Origin: Ignatzschineria sp. RMDPL8A
GTDB taxonomy: Bacteria; Pseudomonadota; Gammaproteobacteria; Cardiobacteriales; Wohlfahrtiimonadaceae
Direction: 5' to 3'
DNA length: 64,000 bases
Assembly: GCF_029815055.1 (NCBI RefSeq)
Contig: NZ_JAPPWA010000002.1
Location: forward strand, 868,001-932,000
This document shows, in pieces, positions 26,975-37,301 of the stretch. Numbering within the stretch: position 1 is the first letter of the stretch; each line of letters starts with the position of its first letter. The notes beneath the pieces were generated by a model. That model made no database searches and was not told the DNA's origin. It saw nothing but the letters and a program-made list of their open reading frames with translations. The position numbers and the translations under genes were made by a program.

Positions 26975-28171
26975 TTAGAGAGCTGCCTTAAATTTCATAT
27001 ACTTATTGTGTAACTTAAATTTGAAGTCGTCCCAGATTTGTTTCACAAATCCAGCTTTTTCGACCGATTCAAGGGCCACAAGCGGTGCTGAATAGATCAG
27101 CTGGTCATCGAGATGAATCTCAAGAGATCCAAGTTCCGATCCCTTTTCGATAGGAGCGACAACATTATTTTTGATGCGAATTTGGCTTTTGACATTGTCA
27201 TAGTCAAGGAGCGGTAAAGTGGCTTCAATTTTTCCGGCTGTACCTACCGCGACGCTCTGCGCCGTGCCTTTACGCACATTGATGGTTTGAAGTGGCTCAC
27301 CGGCATCAAAGAGATGCTGTTTGCTAAAATTTTGGAACCCAAAGTTTAAAATGTTTTGGCTAATGCGATCGCGATCATGGACGCTCTGTGTCCCGAGTAC
27401 CACGGCGATAAAGCGGTGATTATTACGCTCAGCACTTGAGGCTAAACAATATCCCGCACTATCGGTATGGCCAGTTTTAATCCCATCAACGCTTGGATCT
27501 TCACGGAGAAGATTATTGCGATTCGGTTGAGTGATGGGGCGACCGGTACGGGTATCGACGTTCCAAGTAAAGGATTTTTCCGCGTAAATGCCGTAATGGC
27601 TTGGGTAATTTTTAATGAGCTCGCGCGAAAGCACCGCTAAATCATAGGCGGTACTAAAGTGATTGGGGTCAGGTAGACCGCTTGGATTCATAAAGTGTGT
27701 GTTTTTCATGCCAAGTTCGCGCGCTTTTTGATTCATACGAAACGCAAAGGCATCGGATGATCCGGCGACATATTCCGCAAGCGCCATAGCTGCATCATTA
27801 CCTGATTGAATCACAAGGCCTTTGACGAGATTTTCCACCGACACTTTAGAATTTTCCTCAAGATACATGCGCGAACCGCCTTGACGATAGGCATTATTTG
27901 AGATGGTCACCAGTGCGTCAGATTGGATCGTGTTTTTCTCAATCTCTTCGGCGATAATGTAGCTCGTCATCACTTTGGTAATGCTCGCAGGCTCGAGCTT
28001 TTGATGCATATTTTTTTCTGCAAGCACGGCGCCGGTTTCGTAGTCCATTAAGATCCATGAGGCGGCGTTATATTCAGGAATATAGAGCTGGTTTTGGACC
28101 GGTTGAGCAAAGGCCGTAGATGTCACGGTTGCAACCCATAAAATGGCGGTGATAAATCGTTTTTTCATCAT
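26975..28171 (-). CDS. dacA: D-alanyl-D-alanine carboxypeptidase, PBP5/6 type
   Basis: 398 residues with a Sec signal peptide (about 1-22). Penicillin-binding serine peptidase that trims the terminal D-Ala of stem peptides. Catalytic motifs: S63-x-x-K66 in ASITK, SGN at 123-125, and KTG in GIKTGHT. A PBP5-type beta-sheet C-terminal domain and a terminal amphipathic helix (KQIWDDFKFKLHNKYMKF) for membrane anchoring follow. Last gene of the elongation cluster; its stop codon sits in the loop of a seven-pair hairpin (26967-26984) without a T run. Confidence 0.96.
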   Translation of the reverse strand: MMKKRFITAILWVATVTSTAFAQPVQNQLYIPEYNAASWILMDYETGAVLAEKNMHQKLEPASITKVMTSYIIAEEIEKNTIQSDALVTISNNAYRQGGSRMYLEENSKVSVENLVKGLVIQSGNDAAMALAEYVAGSSDAFAFRMNQKARELGMKNTHFMNPSGLPDPNHFSTAYDLAVLSRELIKNYPSHYGIYAEKSFTWNVDTRTGRPITQPNRNNLLREDPSVDGIKTGHTDSAGYCLASSAERNNHRFIAVVLGTQSVHDRDRISQNILNFGFQNFSKQHLFDAGEPLQTINVRKGTAQSVAVGTAGKIEATLPLLDYDNVKSQIRIKNNVVAPIEKGSELGSLEIHLDDQLIYSAPLVALESVEKAGFVKQIWDDFKFKLHNKYMKFKAAL

Positions 28172-28248
28172 AGTTTATCTATTGTTTGAATCGTTTGTAG
28201 AAAGTAGATCGTATCGTAACGCGTTAAAAAACAGAAGGATCACGACCG

Positions 28249-29031
28249 TTAAATCGTGATCACTGTATTCGGTAGACCGAGGCGATACGAGGCCTCTTTG
28301 GCAGCGTTATAATTTTGATATTGTCCAATTATAACACGATATAGCCCTTTATTCGGGACGATTTTCGCATCATTAAGGCCGTGATATTGCAGCGAGTTTT
28401 TAAAGTTCACTGCATTTTGTTCATCGCCAAAGGCTCCAACTTGTAGATAGTAGTTATGGCCCGATAAAACATTACTCGGTAGCGGTTTACTATGGGTGTT
28501 CGGATAAACGGTACTCTTATTGGTGAGCGATTGATGCGGAGGAATGGCGGTTACGCGAACTTTAGCCGTTCCATTTTGGAGTACGCCAAGCTCTTTTGCC
28601 GCGCGAAATGAGAGATCAATAATGCGGTTTTTCACAAATGGTCCACGGTCATCGACGCGTAAAATGAGGCTCTTGCCATTTTCAAGGTTGGTCACGTTGA
28701 CATAACTTGGAATGGGGAGCGTTTTATGCGCCGCTGAATAGGCATGCATATTATATGGCGTCCCGCTTGAGGTGGCTTTCCCGTGGAAATCTTTACCATA
28801 CCAAGAGGCAACGCCCACTTCAGAGTAGCCCTTTGTGGTATCGCGAAGGGTATAGTTTTTTCCAAGTACCTTGTAGGTTTTAGGATTTCCCGAGCGGCTT
28901 AAGGGCTCTTCTGTTGGTACAGCGCCTCCGCCTGGAATTTCCTTGATGCGATGCCCTTTTGAAGCGCACCCCGTTAAAATGAGTGAGGCGATCACACACG
29001 CCATCACTCGTTTATTGAACAATACCCCCAT
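28249..29031 (-). CDS. rlpA: Septal ring lytic transglycosylase RlpA-like lipoprotein
   Basis: 260 residues. Lipobox LTGC with C22 as the lipidated residue; double-psi beta-barrel RlpA domain (about 75-160) with GVASWYG, the catalytic-type aspartate in RVDDRGPF and the family end RIIDLSFRAAKELG; C-terminal SPOR domain (about 188-260, YYLQVGAFG) for denuded glycan binding. In Pseudomonas RlpA cleaves such strands during daughter-cell separation. Follows mltB by five bases on the minus strand. Confidence 0.93.
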   Translation of the reverse strand: MGVLFNKRVMACVIASLILTGCASKGHRIKEIPGGGAVPTEEPLSRSGNPKTYKVLGKNYTLRDTTKGYSEVGVASWYGKDFHGKATSSGTPYNMHAYSAAHKTLPIPSYVNVTNLENGKSLILRVDDRGPFVKNRIIDLSFRAAKELGVLQNGTAKVRVTAIPPHQSLTNKSTVYPNTHSKPLPSNVLSGHNYYLQVGAFGDEQNAVNFKNSLQYHGLNDAKIVPNKGLYRVIIGQYQNYNAAKEASYRLGLPNTVITI

Positions 29032-29036
29032 ATCGT

Positions 29037-30218
29037 CTATTTCCTTGCTTTAATGCCCTCAGCTAACTGATGCACGGCAAGCGCATAGAGAGGGGAGTGG
29101 TTGTATCGGGTGATGGAGTAGAAGTTTTGAAAGCCAAGCCACCATTGAGACGCAGCTGGATTATTCTTTTCCATCTCAAATTCAAAAAGATTGGCCTTAT
29201 TACTATTGTGCGCGTAGGTCTGTACACCTGCCGCTTTAAGCGTGGCCACTGAGTATTTTGGCGGCACTAATCGGCCGGTATGTTTATATTGAAGGTGAGC
29301 GGTATTGCCTGTAGGAATTTTTACCTCAAGCGCAACCGTCCCATCTTGCACCCAACCATGTTTGGCTAAATAGTTCGCGACCGATCCGATCGCATCAACG
29401 GGATTATTCCAAAGATCGCGTAGGCCATCACCATCAAAATCCACCGCATAAGCTAAATAGCTCGATGGCATAAATTGTGGAAAGCCCATCGCGCCGGCAT
29501 ATGAGCCTTTGTAACTAAAGGGTTCAAGTTTGGTCTCATTTAAGATGACAAAGAAATTTTCCAGCTCTTTACTGAAAAACTCAGCACGGCGCGGATAATC
29601 AAACGCAAGGGTGGCAAGGGCATCTAATACGGCCCAGTTGCCGCGATTTTGTCCGTAACTGGTTTCAACACCGATAATCGCCACAATCACCTCAGGAGCA
29701 ACACCATATTGATTGTAGGCACGCTCTAAGGCTTTTTGATGGGTGTGATAGAATTTCACTCCATCATTGATGCGTTTATCGGTAATGAAGATTGGGCGAT
29801 ATTGGCCCCAAATCATTCCTTCCGCCGGGCGATTCATCGCTTCAACAATTTTAGGCTTAAGTTCAGTACGGCTTAAGATATCGAGTACCCAATCGCGGTC
29901 GAGATTATTATTGCGCGCAACGCGATCGGCAAAGGCTTGTACATCTTTACGATTGGCAAGGCCGGATTTTGCGCTGCGAGAAGGCGTTGGCTGAGCACTT
30001 GATTTCGCGTTTGTTGATTTAACTTGTGAGGGAGAGGTTCCTTGGGTATAAGGCACATTCGGTGAGCCAGTTTCAGGGAAAATAATCTCATTTGTGGGCG
30101 CGGTGATGCCGCGACTCGTTGCCTGATTGCCCCCTTCTGGAGCATTTGAGGTCGCACACCCGGTAACAAACGCGGTGACAAGAAGAGAACTTACGGCCCA
30201 ATTAATTTTTTTCTGCAT
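29037..30218 (-). CDS. mltB: Membrane-bound lytic murein transglycosylase B
   Basis: 393 residues. Lipobox VTGC with C21. A Ser/Pro-rich linker of about 60 residues is followed by the SLT_2 domain; the catalytic glutamate is in IIGVETSYGQN, and GAMGFPQFMPSSYLAYAVDFDGDGLRD-type sequence (residues ~250-280) is characteristic. It cleaves the MurNAc-GlcNAc bond to 1,6-anhydroMurNAc. The start abuts the rodA stop with no gap, in the conserved mrdA-rodA-mltB-rlpA-dacA order. Confidence 0.94.
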   Translation of the reverse strand: MQKKINWAVSSLLVTAFVTGCATSNAPEGGNQATSRGITAPTNEIIFPETGSPNVPYTQGTSPSQVKSTNAKSSAQPTPSRSAKSGLANRKDVQAFADRVARNNNLDRDWVLDILSRTELKPKIVEAMNRPAEGMIWGQYRPIFITDKRINDGVKFYHTHQKALERAYNQYGVAPEVIVAIIGVETSYGQNRGNWAVLDALATLAFDYPRRAEFFSKELENFFVILNETKLEPFSYKGSYAGAMGFPQFMPSSYLAYAVDFDGDGLRDLWNNPVDAIGSVANYLAKHGWVQDGTVALEVKIPTGNTAHLQYKHTGRLVPPKYSVATLKAAGVQTYAHNSNKANLFEFEMEKNNPAASQWWLGFQNFYSITRYNHSPLYALAVHQLAEGIKARK

Positions 30219-31355
30219 TTACTCAATCCTTTTTCGCTTAGGAAGGGGGTTGGAATAGATATTCATTAATATACCAAAAGAGACAAATAGAGTCACAATC
30301 GAGGTGCCTCCATAACTGATAAAGGGGAGCGGAATTCCCACAATGGGTAAAATGCCACTCACCATGCCGATGTTAACGAAAATATTGAAGAAAAAGTAGA
30401 GGCAAATGGTCCCGCCGATCAGCCGGTAAAAATCATCCCGCGCTTTCAAGGTGATAAAGATTGATCGATAAATGATCAACAGATAGGTGAGCAATAATAA
30501 TCCACTTCCCATCAGGCCAAACTCTTCGGCGGTGATGGCAAAAATAAAGTCGGTAGTGGATTCCGGCAGAAATTGGAGTGAGGCTTGCGTTGAATTTTGC
30601 CAGCCTTTTCCATAGGTTCCGCCCGATCCGATGGCAATTTTCGATTGGATAATCTGATAGCCTTTTCCAAGCGGATCCGATTCAGGATTGATCAGCGTAA
30701 TGACGCGATCTTTCTGATAAGGTTTCATGCCAAATGCCCAAAACGCCGGCAGACTCACCGCTAATATGAGCGCGGTAATAATAATGTAGCGCCAATAGAG
30801 CCCGCCTAAAAAGAGCACCGCAACACCGGAATAGGCGATAATAAGCGCGGTTCCAAGGTCTGGCTGAATGAGCACCAGCATAAAGGGAATCGCAATTAAG
30901 GTGAGCGCGACTACAAGCGAGGTAAAGCTTCGCGGGAGATTAAATCGATCTAAGAAGTAGGCCACCATGAGCGGCGTGGCGAGCTTCATAATCTCAGAGG
31001 GTTGGAATTTAAAAATATAGAAATTGATCCAGCGGCGCGCCCCTTTAATCTCAAGGCCAATCACAAAAATCAGCAGCAATAAAATTACGCCCCCAATAAA
31101 GATAATCGGGGTGAGACGTTTTAACAGATCCGGTGGCATCATCGCCACAAGCGTCATTAAAATAAAGCCGACGACAATCTTTTTCCCCTGCGACATCACA
31201 TAATCGGCATTAAAATTTGAGGCGCTAAATAAGATCGCAAGCCCGACGGCGCAAAGGAGCAAAATCAGAAGAGTGAGTGTCGTATCGAGGCAAAAAATGC
31301 GGAGAAAGCCACTTGGGCGCACCTCTTCATTTTCATAAGCGGATTTAATCTCCAT
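30219..31355 (-). CDS. rodA: Peptidoglycan glycosyltransferase RodA
   Basis: 378 residues, about ten membrane helices. SEDS-family polymerase of the elongasome; works with PBP2. Family marks: QPSEIMKLA, LVLIQPDLGTALI, and PFISYGGTSIVTLF. The aspartate in QPDLGTAL corresponds to the catalytic Asp of SEDS polymerases. Lies two bases after mrdA and directly before mltB, so translation is likely coupled. Confidence 0.97.
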   Translation of the reverse strand: MEIKSAYENEEVRPSGFLRIFCLDTTLTLLILLLCAVGLAILFSASNFNADYVMSQGKKIVVGFILMTLVAMMPPDLLKRLTPIIFIGGVILLLLIFVIGLEIKGARRWINFYIFKFQPSEIMKLATPLMVAYFLDRFNLPRSFTSLVVALTLIAIPFMLVLIQPDLGTALIIAYSGVAVLFLGGLYWRYIIITALILAVSLPAFWAFGMKPYQKDRVITLINPESDPLGKGYQIIQSKIAIGSGGTYGKGWQNSTQASLQFLPESTTDFIFAITAEEFGLMGSGLLLLTYLLIIYRSIFITLKARDDFYRLIGGTICLYFFFNIFVNIGMVSGILPIVGIPLPFISYGGTSIVTLFVSFGILMNIYSNPLPKRKRIE

Positions 31356-31357
31356 CG

Positions 31358-33262
31358 CTATTCTCCTGCATTTTCGTTAAGTTGTAGGCTGTTTGAAACC
31401 TCTCTAAAGTCCGTAAGCCACGCGTGAATCACCTCTTTGGCAATGGGCGCGGCAACTCCGGAGCCTGATCCGCCATTTTCAACCACCACCGAGATCGCAA
31501 TTTTAGGCTGATCGGCGGGAGCAAAGGCGGTAAAGAGCGCGTGATCTCGATGACGTTTATCGAGTGCTTTCTCATTATAGCGCTCCCCTTGGGCGATGGT
31601 TTTGACCTGCGCCGTTCCGGTTTTTCCGGCGATCTTATAATTGATGCCTTTATTGATTCGGCGCGCAGTTCCGCGATTGCCATGAACCACCGCCACCATC
31701 GAATCGATAATGGTATCCCAATGTTTGGTGCTACTCACTTGCATCGGCTCAATTGGTTCGAGCGGCTTTGTAATGCGTTCATCACTATTGGCGTGACTGT
31801 GAGAATGTAAAATATGGGGCACATAGGTTTCACCACGCATAGCGGTAATTGAGACCATCTGCGCGAGCTGAAGCGGGGTGGTGAGCCAGAAACTTTGGCC
31901 AATTCCCGCGGTAACCGAGTCGCCGGCATACCACGCTTGCTTAAAGGTGCGCTGTTTATAAGCGGGCGTTGGCAGGACGCCAGGGGATTCCCCAATCAGA
32001 TCAATGCCGGTTTTACGCCCTAAATAAAATTGGGTTAAAAAATCGGTCATCGAGGTGATGCCCATCTCATAGGCAAGGCTATAGAAAAAGACGTCGCAGG
32101 AACGCTCGATCGCCTTATGTGCATTGGTTGGGCCGTGAACCCCCATATCGCGAAAACGGTGGGTATTTCCGGGTACTTGAAACGATCCATTACAATTGAC
32201 GGTGCTTGATGAAGTGATAAAATCATTGCTGAGGCCCGCAAGGGCAATTTGGGGTTTAATCACCGATCCAGGCGGATATCTACCTTGCATCACGCGGTTC
32301 AGAAAGGGACTATCGGCGGTATGGAGACGATTATAATCGCTCTGGCTAATCCCTTTGACAAAGAGGTTGGGGTCATACATCGGTTTGGAGACAAAGGCTA
32401 AAATATCGCCGGTATTGGGGTCAATCGCCACCACCGAGCCGTTATAATCACCAAGCACTTTTTCCGCAAGTTTTTGGAGTCTTAGGTCGATGGTGAGATA
32501 GATATCTTTTCCAGGCGTTGGCGGGTGCTCTTCAATCACGCGAACGATTCGCCCATTGGAGTTAGTTTCCACCTTTTCATAGCCCGCTTCACCGCGAAGA
32601 AGATCTTCAAAACTCTTTTCACTGCCGCGTTTACCGATATGAGAGATATTCATATACTCGCGCGTGAGGTGATTCTCTTCGATCTCCTCCATATCTTTTT
32701 GGTCAATACGGCCAACGTAGCCGATCGCATGCACCGCCACCTCTTTATGGGGATAGATGCGCACCATTTCAGGGTTGATATAGACCCCGTTTAAGCGATA
32801 AAGATTGACCGATAGGAGTGCAATCTCCTCTTGAGTGAGCTCACTTTTCAGCACCACCGGATCTTGCGGAAGGCTCCGCGCGAGTTGGCGTTTAAATTGG
32901 CTGATCTCATCATCGGTGAGTGGAATAATTTCGTGAATATCCTCAAGAAGCGCATCAAGATGATTGCGGTCGATATCTTGTTTAATGAGCTCAATATTAT
33001 AAACCGGATAGTTGGTGGCTAACACCTCGCCATTACGGTCAAAAATTTGGCCACGAGTCGGCGGAAGCGGGACGAGTTTTATACGGTTTGAGTCGGACAG
33101 TGTCGCATACTTATCGTAATGGGCGATTTGAAGGGAAAAGAGATGATAAAAAAGACCGCAAAAGGCGAGTGTAATCAGGAGTCCCCCAATTAAGAGGCGA
33201 TTTCTGAAAATATGACGATTGGCATGATCGCTATGTTTTTTCGGTTTCTTTAACGGTTTCAT
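31358..33262 (-). CDS. mrdA: Penicillin-binding protein 2 (elongation transpeptidase)
   Basis: 634 residues. Class B PBP that crosslinks lateral-wall peptidoglycan with RodA. One N-terminal membrane helix (about 24-46), the pedestal with PPTRGQIFDRNGEVLA, then the transpeptidase domain: PPGSVIKPQ (SxxK), ERSCDVFF (SxD) and GKTGTAQ (KTG). Overlaps the mreD stop by four bases. Confidence 0.97.
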   Translation of the reverse strand: MKPLKKPKKHSDHANRHIFRNRLLIGGLLITLAFCGLFYHLFSLQIAHYDKYATLSDSNRIKLVPLPPTRGQIFDRNGEVLATNYPVYNIELIKQDIDRNHLDALLEDIHEIIPLTDDEISQFKRQLARSLPQDPVVLKSELTQEEIALLSVNLYRLNGVYINPEMVRIYPHKEVAVHAIGYVGRIDQKDMEEIEENHLTREYMNISHIGKRGSEKSFEDLLRGEAGYEKVETNSNGRIVRVIEEHPPTPGKDIYLTIDLRLQKLAEKVLGDYNGSVVAIDPNTGDILAFVSKPMYDPNLFVKGISQSDYNRLHTADSPFLNRVMQGRYPPGSVIKPQIALAGLSNDFITSSSTVNCNGSFQVPGNTHRFRDMGVHGPTNAHKAIERSCDVFFYSLAYEMGITSMTDFLTQFYLGRKTGIDLIGESPGVLPTPAYKQRTFKQAWYAGDSVTAGIGQSFWLTTPLQLAQMVSITAMRGETYVPHILHSHSHANSDERITKPLEPIEPMQVSSTKHWDTIIDSMVAVVHGNRGTARRINKGINYKIAGKTGTAQVKTIAQGERYNEKALDKRHRDHALFTAFAPADQPKIAISVVVENGGSGSGVAAPIAKEVIHAWLTDFREVSNSLQLNENAGE

Positions 33263-33744
33263 TTCTTCTCATCGATCTGCAACATAAAACTGAGCTCGCT
33301 TAAAAGTCCGCTTAAAAGGGGCCATAAGATGCTCGAAAGGATGATCGGAATCGCGGCAAGCGCCACATGTACGTTGGGAATATTTAAAAAGCCATTCATC
33401 ACAATCACCGCTAAGCCTTGGAAGGCAAAGAGCGACACCACAAGGAGTGATTGCTCGACAATCGAAAGCTCGCGGAGCCAGTGATAATTGCGTTTAATTA
33501 AATAGGCGGTGAGCGCAAAGATAAATCCGTGTGCGCCGAGCAGATAATTTTTACTAATATCGAGGATTAATCCCGCGAGCCATGCGCTGCCGATCCCAAA
33601 ACTGTTACGCAGATAGAGCGCCCAAAAAATCACGATCATCAACGTCCAATAGGGGCGAAAGAGCGCCAGATATTTTCCAAGGGGCATGATATCGAGAATG
33701 ATGCCAAGAAGAATGGTAAAACTGATAAAGAGCGTTTTTTTCAT
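33259..33744 (-). CDS. mreD: Rod shape-determining protein MreD
   Basis: 161 residues, about five membrane helices. MreD links MreC and the cytoplasmic MreB to the synthetic enzymes. RPYWTLMIVIFWALYLRNSFGIG is spread over residues 30-52 and is typical of the family. Nine bases after mreC and overlapping mrdA by four. Confidence 0.92.
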   Translation of the reverse strand: MKKTLFISFTILLGIILDIMPLGKYLALFRPYWTLMIVIFWALYLRNSFGIGSAWLAGLILDISKNYLLGAHGFIFALTAYLIKRNYHWLRELSIVEQSLLVVSLFAFQGLAVIVMNGFLNIPNVHVALAAIPIILSSILWPLLSGLLSELSFMLQIDEKK

Positions 33745-33753
33745 AAGGGCATT

Positions 33754-34614
33754 CTACGGTAACGTGGATGAGGCGCGTTCCGCAGGCGGTTGCGGTTGGA
33801 GCACGAGAACCTCGCGAATGCGTTCAAGATTCGCGGTGGGTGTGGCAGTAATTTTAGCAAAGAATCCGGTTGAATCAATATCGATCGAATCGATGGTGGC
33901 AACGGGATAGCCGTGGGGGAAAATCCCATCAAGCCCCGAAGTGACAAGGAGATCGCCGACTTTAAGATCATCGCTATAGGGAATATTGGTTACATCGAGC
34001 TGATTGATCTTGCCATTGCCTGACGCAATTCCGCGCACGCCATTGTGATTGACCTCAATGGGAAGCGAATGGTGTGGATCGGTAATGAGGATCGCTTTGC
34101 TCGAAAAGGGGGAGATCTCAATAATCTGCCCGATAATGCCACTATTATTTAAGATGGGGCTATTGTTGTGAATCTCTTGGCGCTCGCCCTGATTGAGCAT
34201 AATAAGATGGCGGTACGGATCTGAGGTAATATTAAGGAGCTCTGCTGTTGTTGTCGGGTGCTCAACATTGACCGATGAGCGCATCAATAGACGCAGACGC
34301 CGGTTTTCCGCAATCACCGTAGACATCTTTTGCAGCTCAAAGGAGAGGTAGAGCTCGCGATTTTCAAGGGCTTCGATCTGCTTGATTAATTCCGAGCGAT
34401 CTTCAAACCACGATTTCACCACGCGAGTAACGTCGCCCGGAGTTTTTGCGGTGGCTTGAAGCGGGTAGACTGCGCCATTTAGATAGTATTTGATGCTTTC
34501 CAAATAGGCGGTGCGGTGATCTAAAAAGATCAACAGTAGGGAAAAAAGACAAAAAAACAGCGCCTTCATCTTCATGAGGGAGCTGTTTACGGTGATATCT
34601 TTATTTCTCGACAT
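33754..34614 (-). CDS. mreC: Rod shape-determining protein MreC
   Basis: 286 residues. A membrane helix (about 13-30), a coiled coil (about 70-110) and two beta-barrel domains that scaffold PBP2 and RodA. Family segments include NSPILNNSGIIGQI, LITDPHHSLPIEVN and GDLLVTSGLDGIFPHGYPV. 57 bases downstream of mreB on the same strand. Confidence 0.94.
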   Translation of the reverse strand: MSRNKDITVNSSLMKMKALFFCLFSLLLIFLDHRTAYLESIKYYLNGAVYPLQATAKTPGDVTRVVKSWFEDRSELIKQIEALENRELYLSFELQKMSTVIAENRRLRLLMRSSVNVEHPTTTAELLNITSDPYRHLIMLNQGERQEIHNNSPILNNSGIIGQIIEISPFSSKAILITDPHHSLPIEVNHNGVRGIASGNGKINQLDVTNIPYSDDLKVGDLLVTSGLDGIFPHGYPVATIDSIDIDSTGFFAKITATPTANLERIREVLVLQPQPPAERASSTLP

Positions 34615-34671
34615 AGAACCTTTGTATAAAATCGGCCCGAATGGATAAACGAGGGGTGAAACGAGATGGGA

Positions 34672-35733
<1,062 letters not shown>

Positions 35734-35791
35734 TCAAAATAACAAGTTAAACTACACAAAGTTTCACAAACTTTCCACAAAATAAGGTATG

Positions 35792-35800
35792 ATTATACCA
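35792..35800 (-). promoter_or_regulatory. Probable mreB promoter (extended -10)
   Basis: TGGTATAAT on the minus strand, an extended -10 element about 60 bases before the mreB start. No good -35 hexamer is seen at the expected spacing, as is common for extended -10 promoters. Confidence 0.45.
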
Positions 35801-35891
35801 ATTTATATGGGCGAATGATTAATTATTTATTCTCCGCTTCAGATCGATTTATCTATCGTATTGATTCACGAAAAATGAGTAGAGGTATTAG

Positions 35892-36644
35892 ATGACAGCA
35901 ATCAAACCATTGGTAGCAGGTAACTGGAAAATGAATGGCTCAATGGCCGAGAATGATGCACTTTTAGACGCGCTTTTAACCAAAGTGACAGCGGAAAATG
36001 TTGAGGTTGTTGTGTTTCCTCCCGCGGTCTATCTTCCCCAAGCGATTGCCAAAACAAAAAATAGTCTCATTAAAGTGGGCGCGCAAGATGTTTCAAGCCA
36101 AGAAAAAGGGGCGTATACCGGTGAGGTGTCAGGGGCGATGCTGAAAGATATCGGTTGCGAATACGCCATGATTGGGCACTCTGAGCGTCGTCAATATCAC
36201 GGTGAAACCGATGCGGATGTGGCTGCAAAGATGGTGAAAGCCCTTGAGCACGGATTAACGCCGATTATCTGTATCGGCGAAACCTTAGATGAGCGCGAAT
36301 CGGGCAATATGGAAAAAGTGATCGAGCGTCAACTCTCAACGGTGATCGATATTGTCGGGATTGAGAAATTTGAGACAGCCGTGATCGCGTATGAGCCTGT
36401 GTGGGCCATTGGTACAGGCAAAACGGCAACCCCTGAACAGGCCGAAGAAGTGCACCAGTTAATCCGCTGTACATTAGAAAAGTATGATGATAAAATAGCC
36501 GGCTCAATCAGAATTTTATACGGTGGCAGTGTCAATGCGGGCAATGCCAAACGCCTGTTTGAAGAGAAGAATATAAATGGGGCGCTCGTGGGCGGTGCTT
36601 CACTTAAAGCGGACGATTTTAATACCATTATCGCTGCACGCTAA
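35892..36644 (+). CDS. tpiA: Triosephosphate isomerase
   Basis: 250 residues, TIM barrel. Catalytic residues are present: Lys in GNWKMNG, His in IGHSERR, Glu in AYEPVWAIGTG, and the phosphate-gripping LYGGSVN and GALVGGASL. Interconverts DHAP and glyceraldehyde-3-phosphate. Divergent from mreB and followed by secG after 48 bases, an order shared with many gammaproteobacteria. Confidence 0.98.
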   Translation: MTAIKPLVAGNWKMNGSMAENDALLDALLTKVTAENVEVVVFPPAVYLPQAIAKTKNSLIKVGAQDVSSQEKGAYTGEVSGAMLKDIGCEYAMIGHSERRQYHGETDADVAAKMVKALEHGLTPIICIGETLDERESGNMEKVIERQLSTVIDIVGIEKFETAVIAYEPVWAIGTGKTATPEQAEEVHQLIRCTLEKYDDKIAGSIRILYGGSVNAGNAKRLFEEKNINGALVGGASLKADDFNTIIAAR

Positions 36645-36692
36645 GCTCACTTGAGTTGTTCATTTAATTTATAGTTTTTAGGAAAGTGTGGA

Positions 36693-37016
36693 ATGCTTAC
36701 TACATTAATCTACGTCGTACACATTGTTTTATGTCTTTGCATTATTGCTCTTGTGATGGTTCAACAAGGGAAAGGCGCGTCTGCAGGGGCGGCTTTTGGT
36801 AGTGGTGCATCGGGCACTGTTTTTGGTGCGGCGGGGAAGACAAACTTCTTAGCAAAGCTCACCAAATGGTGTGTTGTATTATTTTTCATCACAAGTCTTG
36901 CAATGATGTTTAATTCTGGTAAGATTACCACCACTGGAAGCGTACTAGACGAGAAACAAGTCGAGTCGGTGATTGAAGACACAGATAAGAGTGGCGCAGA
37001 TCACATTCCAAACTAG
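36693..37016 (+). CDS. secG: Preprotein translocase subunit SecG
   Basis: 107 residues, two membrane helices (about 3-23 and 52-70). Accessory subunit of SecYEG. The loop QQGKGASAGAAFGSGASGTVFG is the family signature (positions 27-48). A hydrophilic tail follows. Preceded by TTAGGAAAG. The tRNA-Leu gene starts four bases after its stop. Confidence 0.95.
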   Translation: MLTTLIYVVHIVLCLCIIALVMVQQGKGASAGAAFGSGASGTVFGAAGKTNFLAKLTKWCVVLFFITSLAMMFNSGKITTTGSVLDEKQVESVIEDTDKSGADHIPN

Positions 37017-37020
37017 TTTT

Positions 37021-37105
37021 GCCGGCGTGGTGGAATTGGTAGACACGCTACCTTGAGGTGGTAGTGCCTAACAGCATCCCAGTTCAAATCTGGGCGTCGG
37101 TACCA
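37021..37105 (+). tRNA. leuU: tRNA-Leu (anticodon GAG)
   Basis: 85 bases with encoded CCA. The acceptor stem GCCGGCG pairs with CGTCGGT (two G-T pairs). The D arm GGAATTGGTAGAC, anticodon stem-loop CTACCTTGAGGTGGTAG with GAG at the anticodon, a long class II variable arm, and T loop GTTCAAATC are all present. secG followed by tRNA-Leu(GAG) is also the E. coli arrangement. Confidence 0.97.
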
Positions 37106-37112
37106 TACAGAG

Positions 37113-37149
37113 ACCCAAACTGATATAAGTCATCAGTTTGGGTTTTTTT
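37113..37149 (+). terminator. Intrinsic terminator after tRNA-Leu
   Basis: Twelve-base perfect stem ACCCAAACTGAT/ATCAGTTTGGGT with a seven-base loop, followed by seven T; ends the tpiA-secG-tRNA unit. Confidence 0.92.
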
Positions 37150-37191
37150 ATGCCTCATTGATTGAGGATAGTGCGTACTTAATTAAGAGTC

Positions 37192-37200
37192 TGGTATAAT
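37192..37200 (+). promoter_or_regulatory. Probable promoter of pilC
   Basis: TGGTATAAT, an extended -10 element about 100 bases before the pilC start and just after the tRNA terminator. The leader to pilC holds nothing else I recognise. Confidence 0.4.
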
Positions 37201-37301
37201 TGACGCCGTCAATAATTATAGATATTTCAACGAAAATTAATCTTTCTTAGTCGATTCGATGGGTATCAGCCCACAATTCACAGTCGATAGATGAGGCAAA
37301 T

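Noticed and set aside
26967-26984. Hairpin at the end of dacA as an intrinsic terminator
   Set aside because: The stem AGCTCTC/GAGAGCT is perfect but contains the stop codon in its loop and has no T run; kept only as a remark under dacA.
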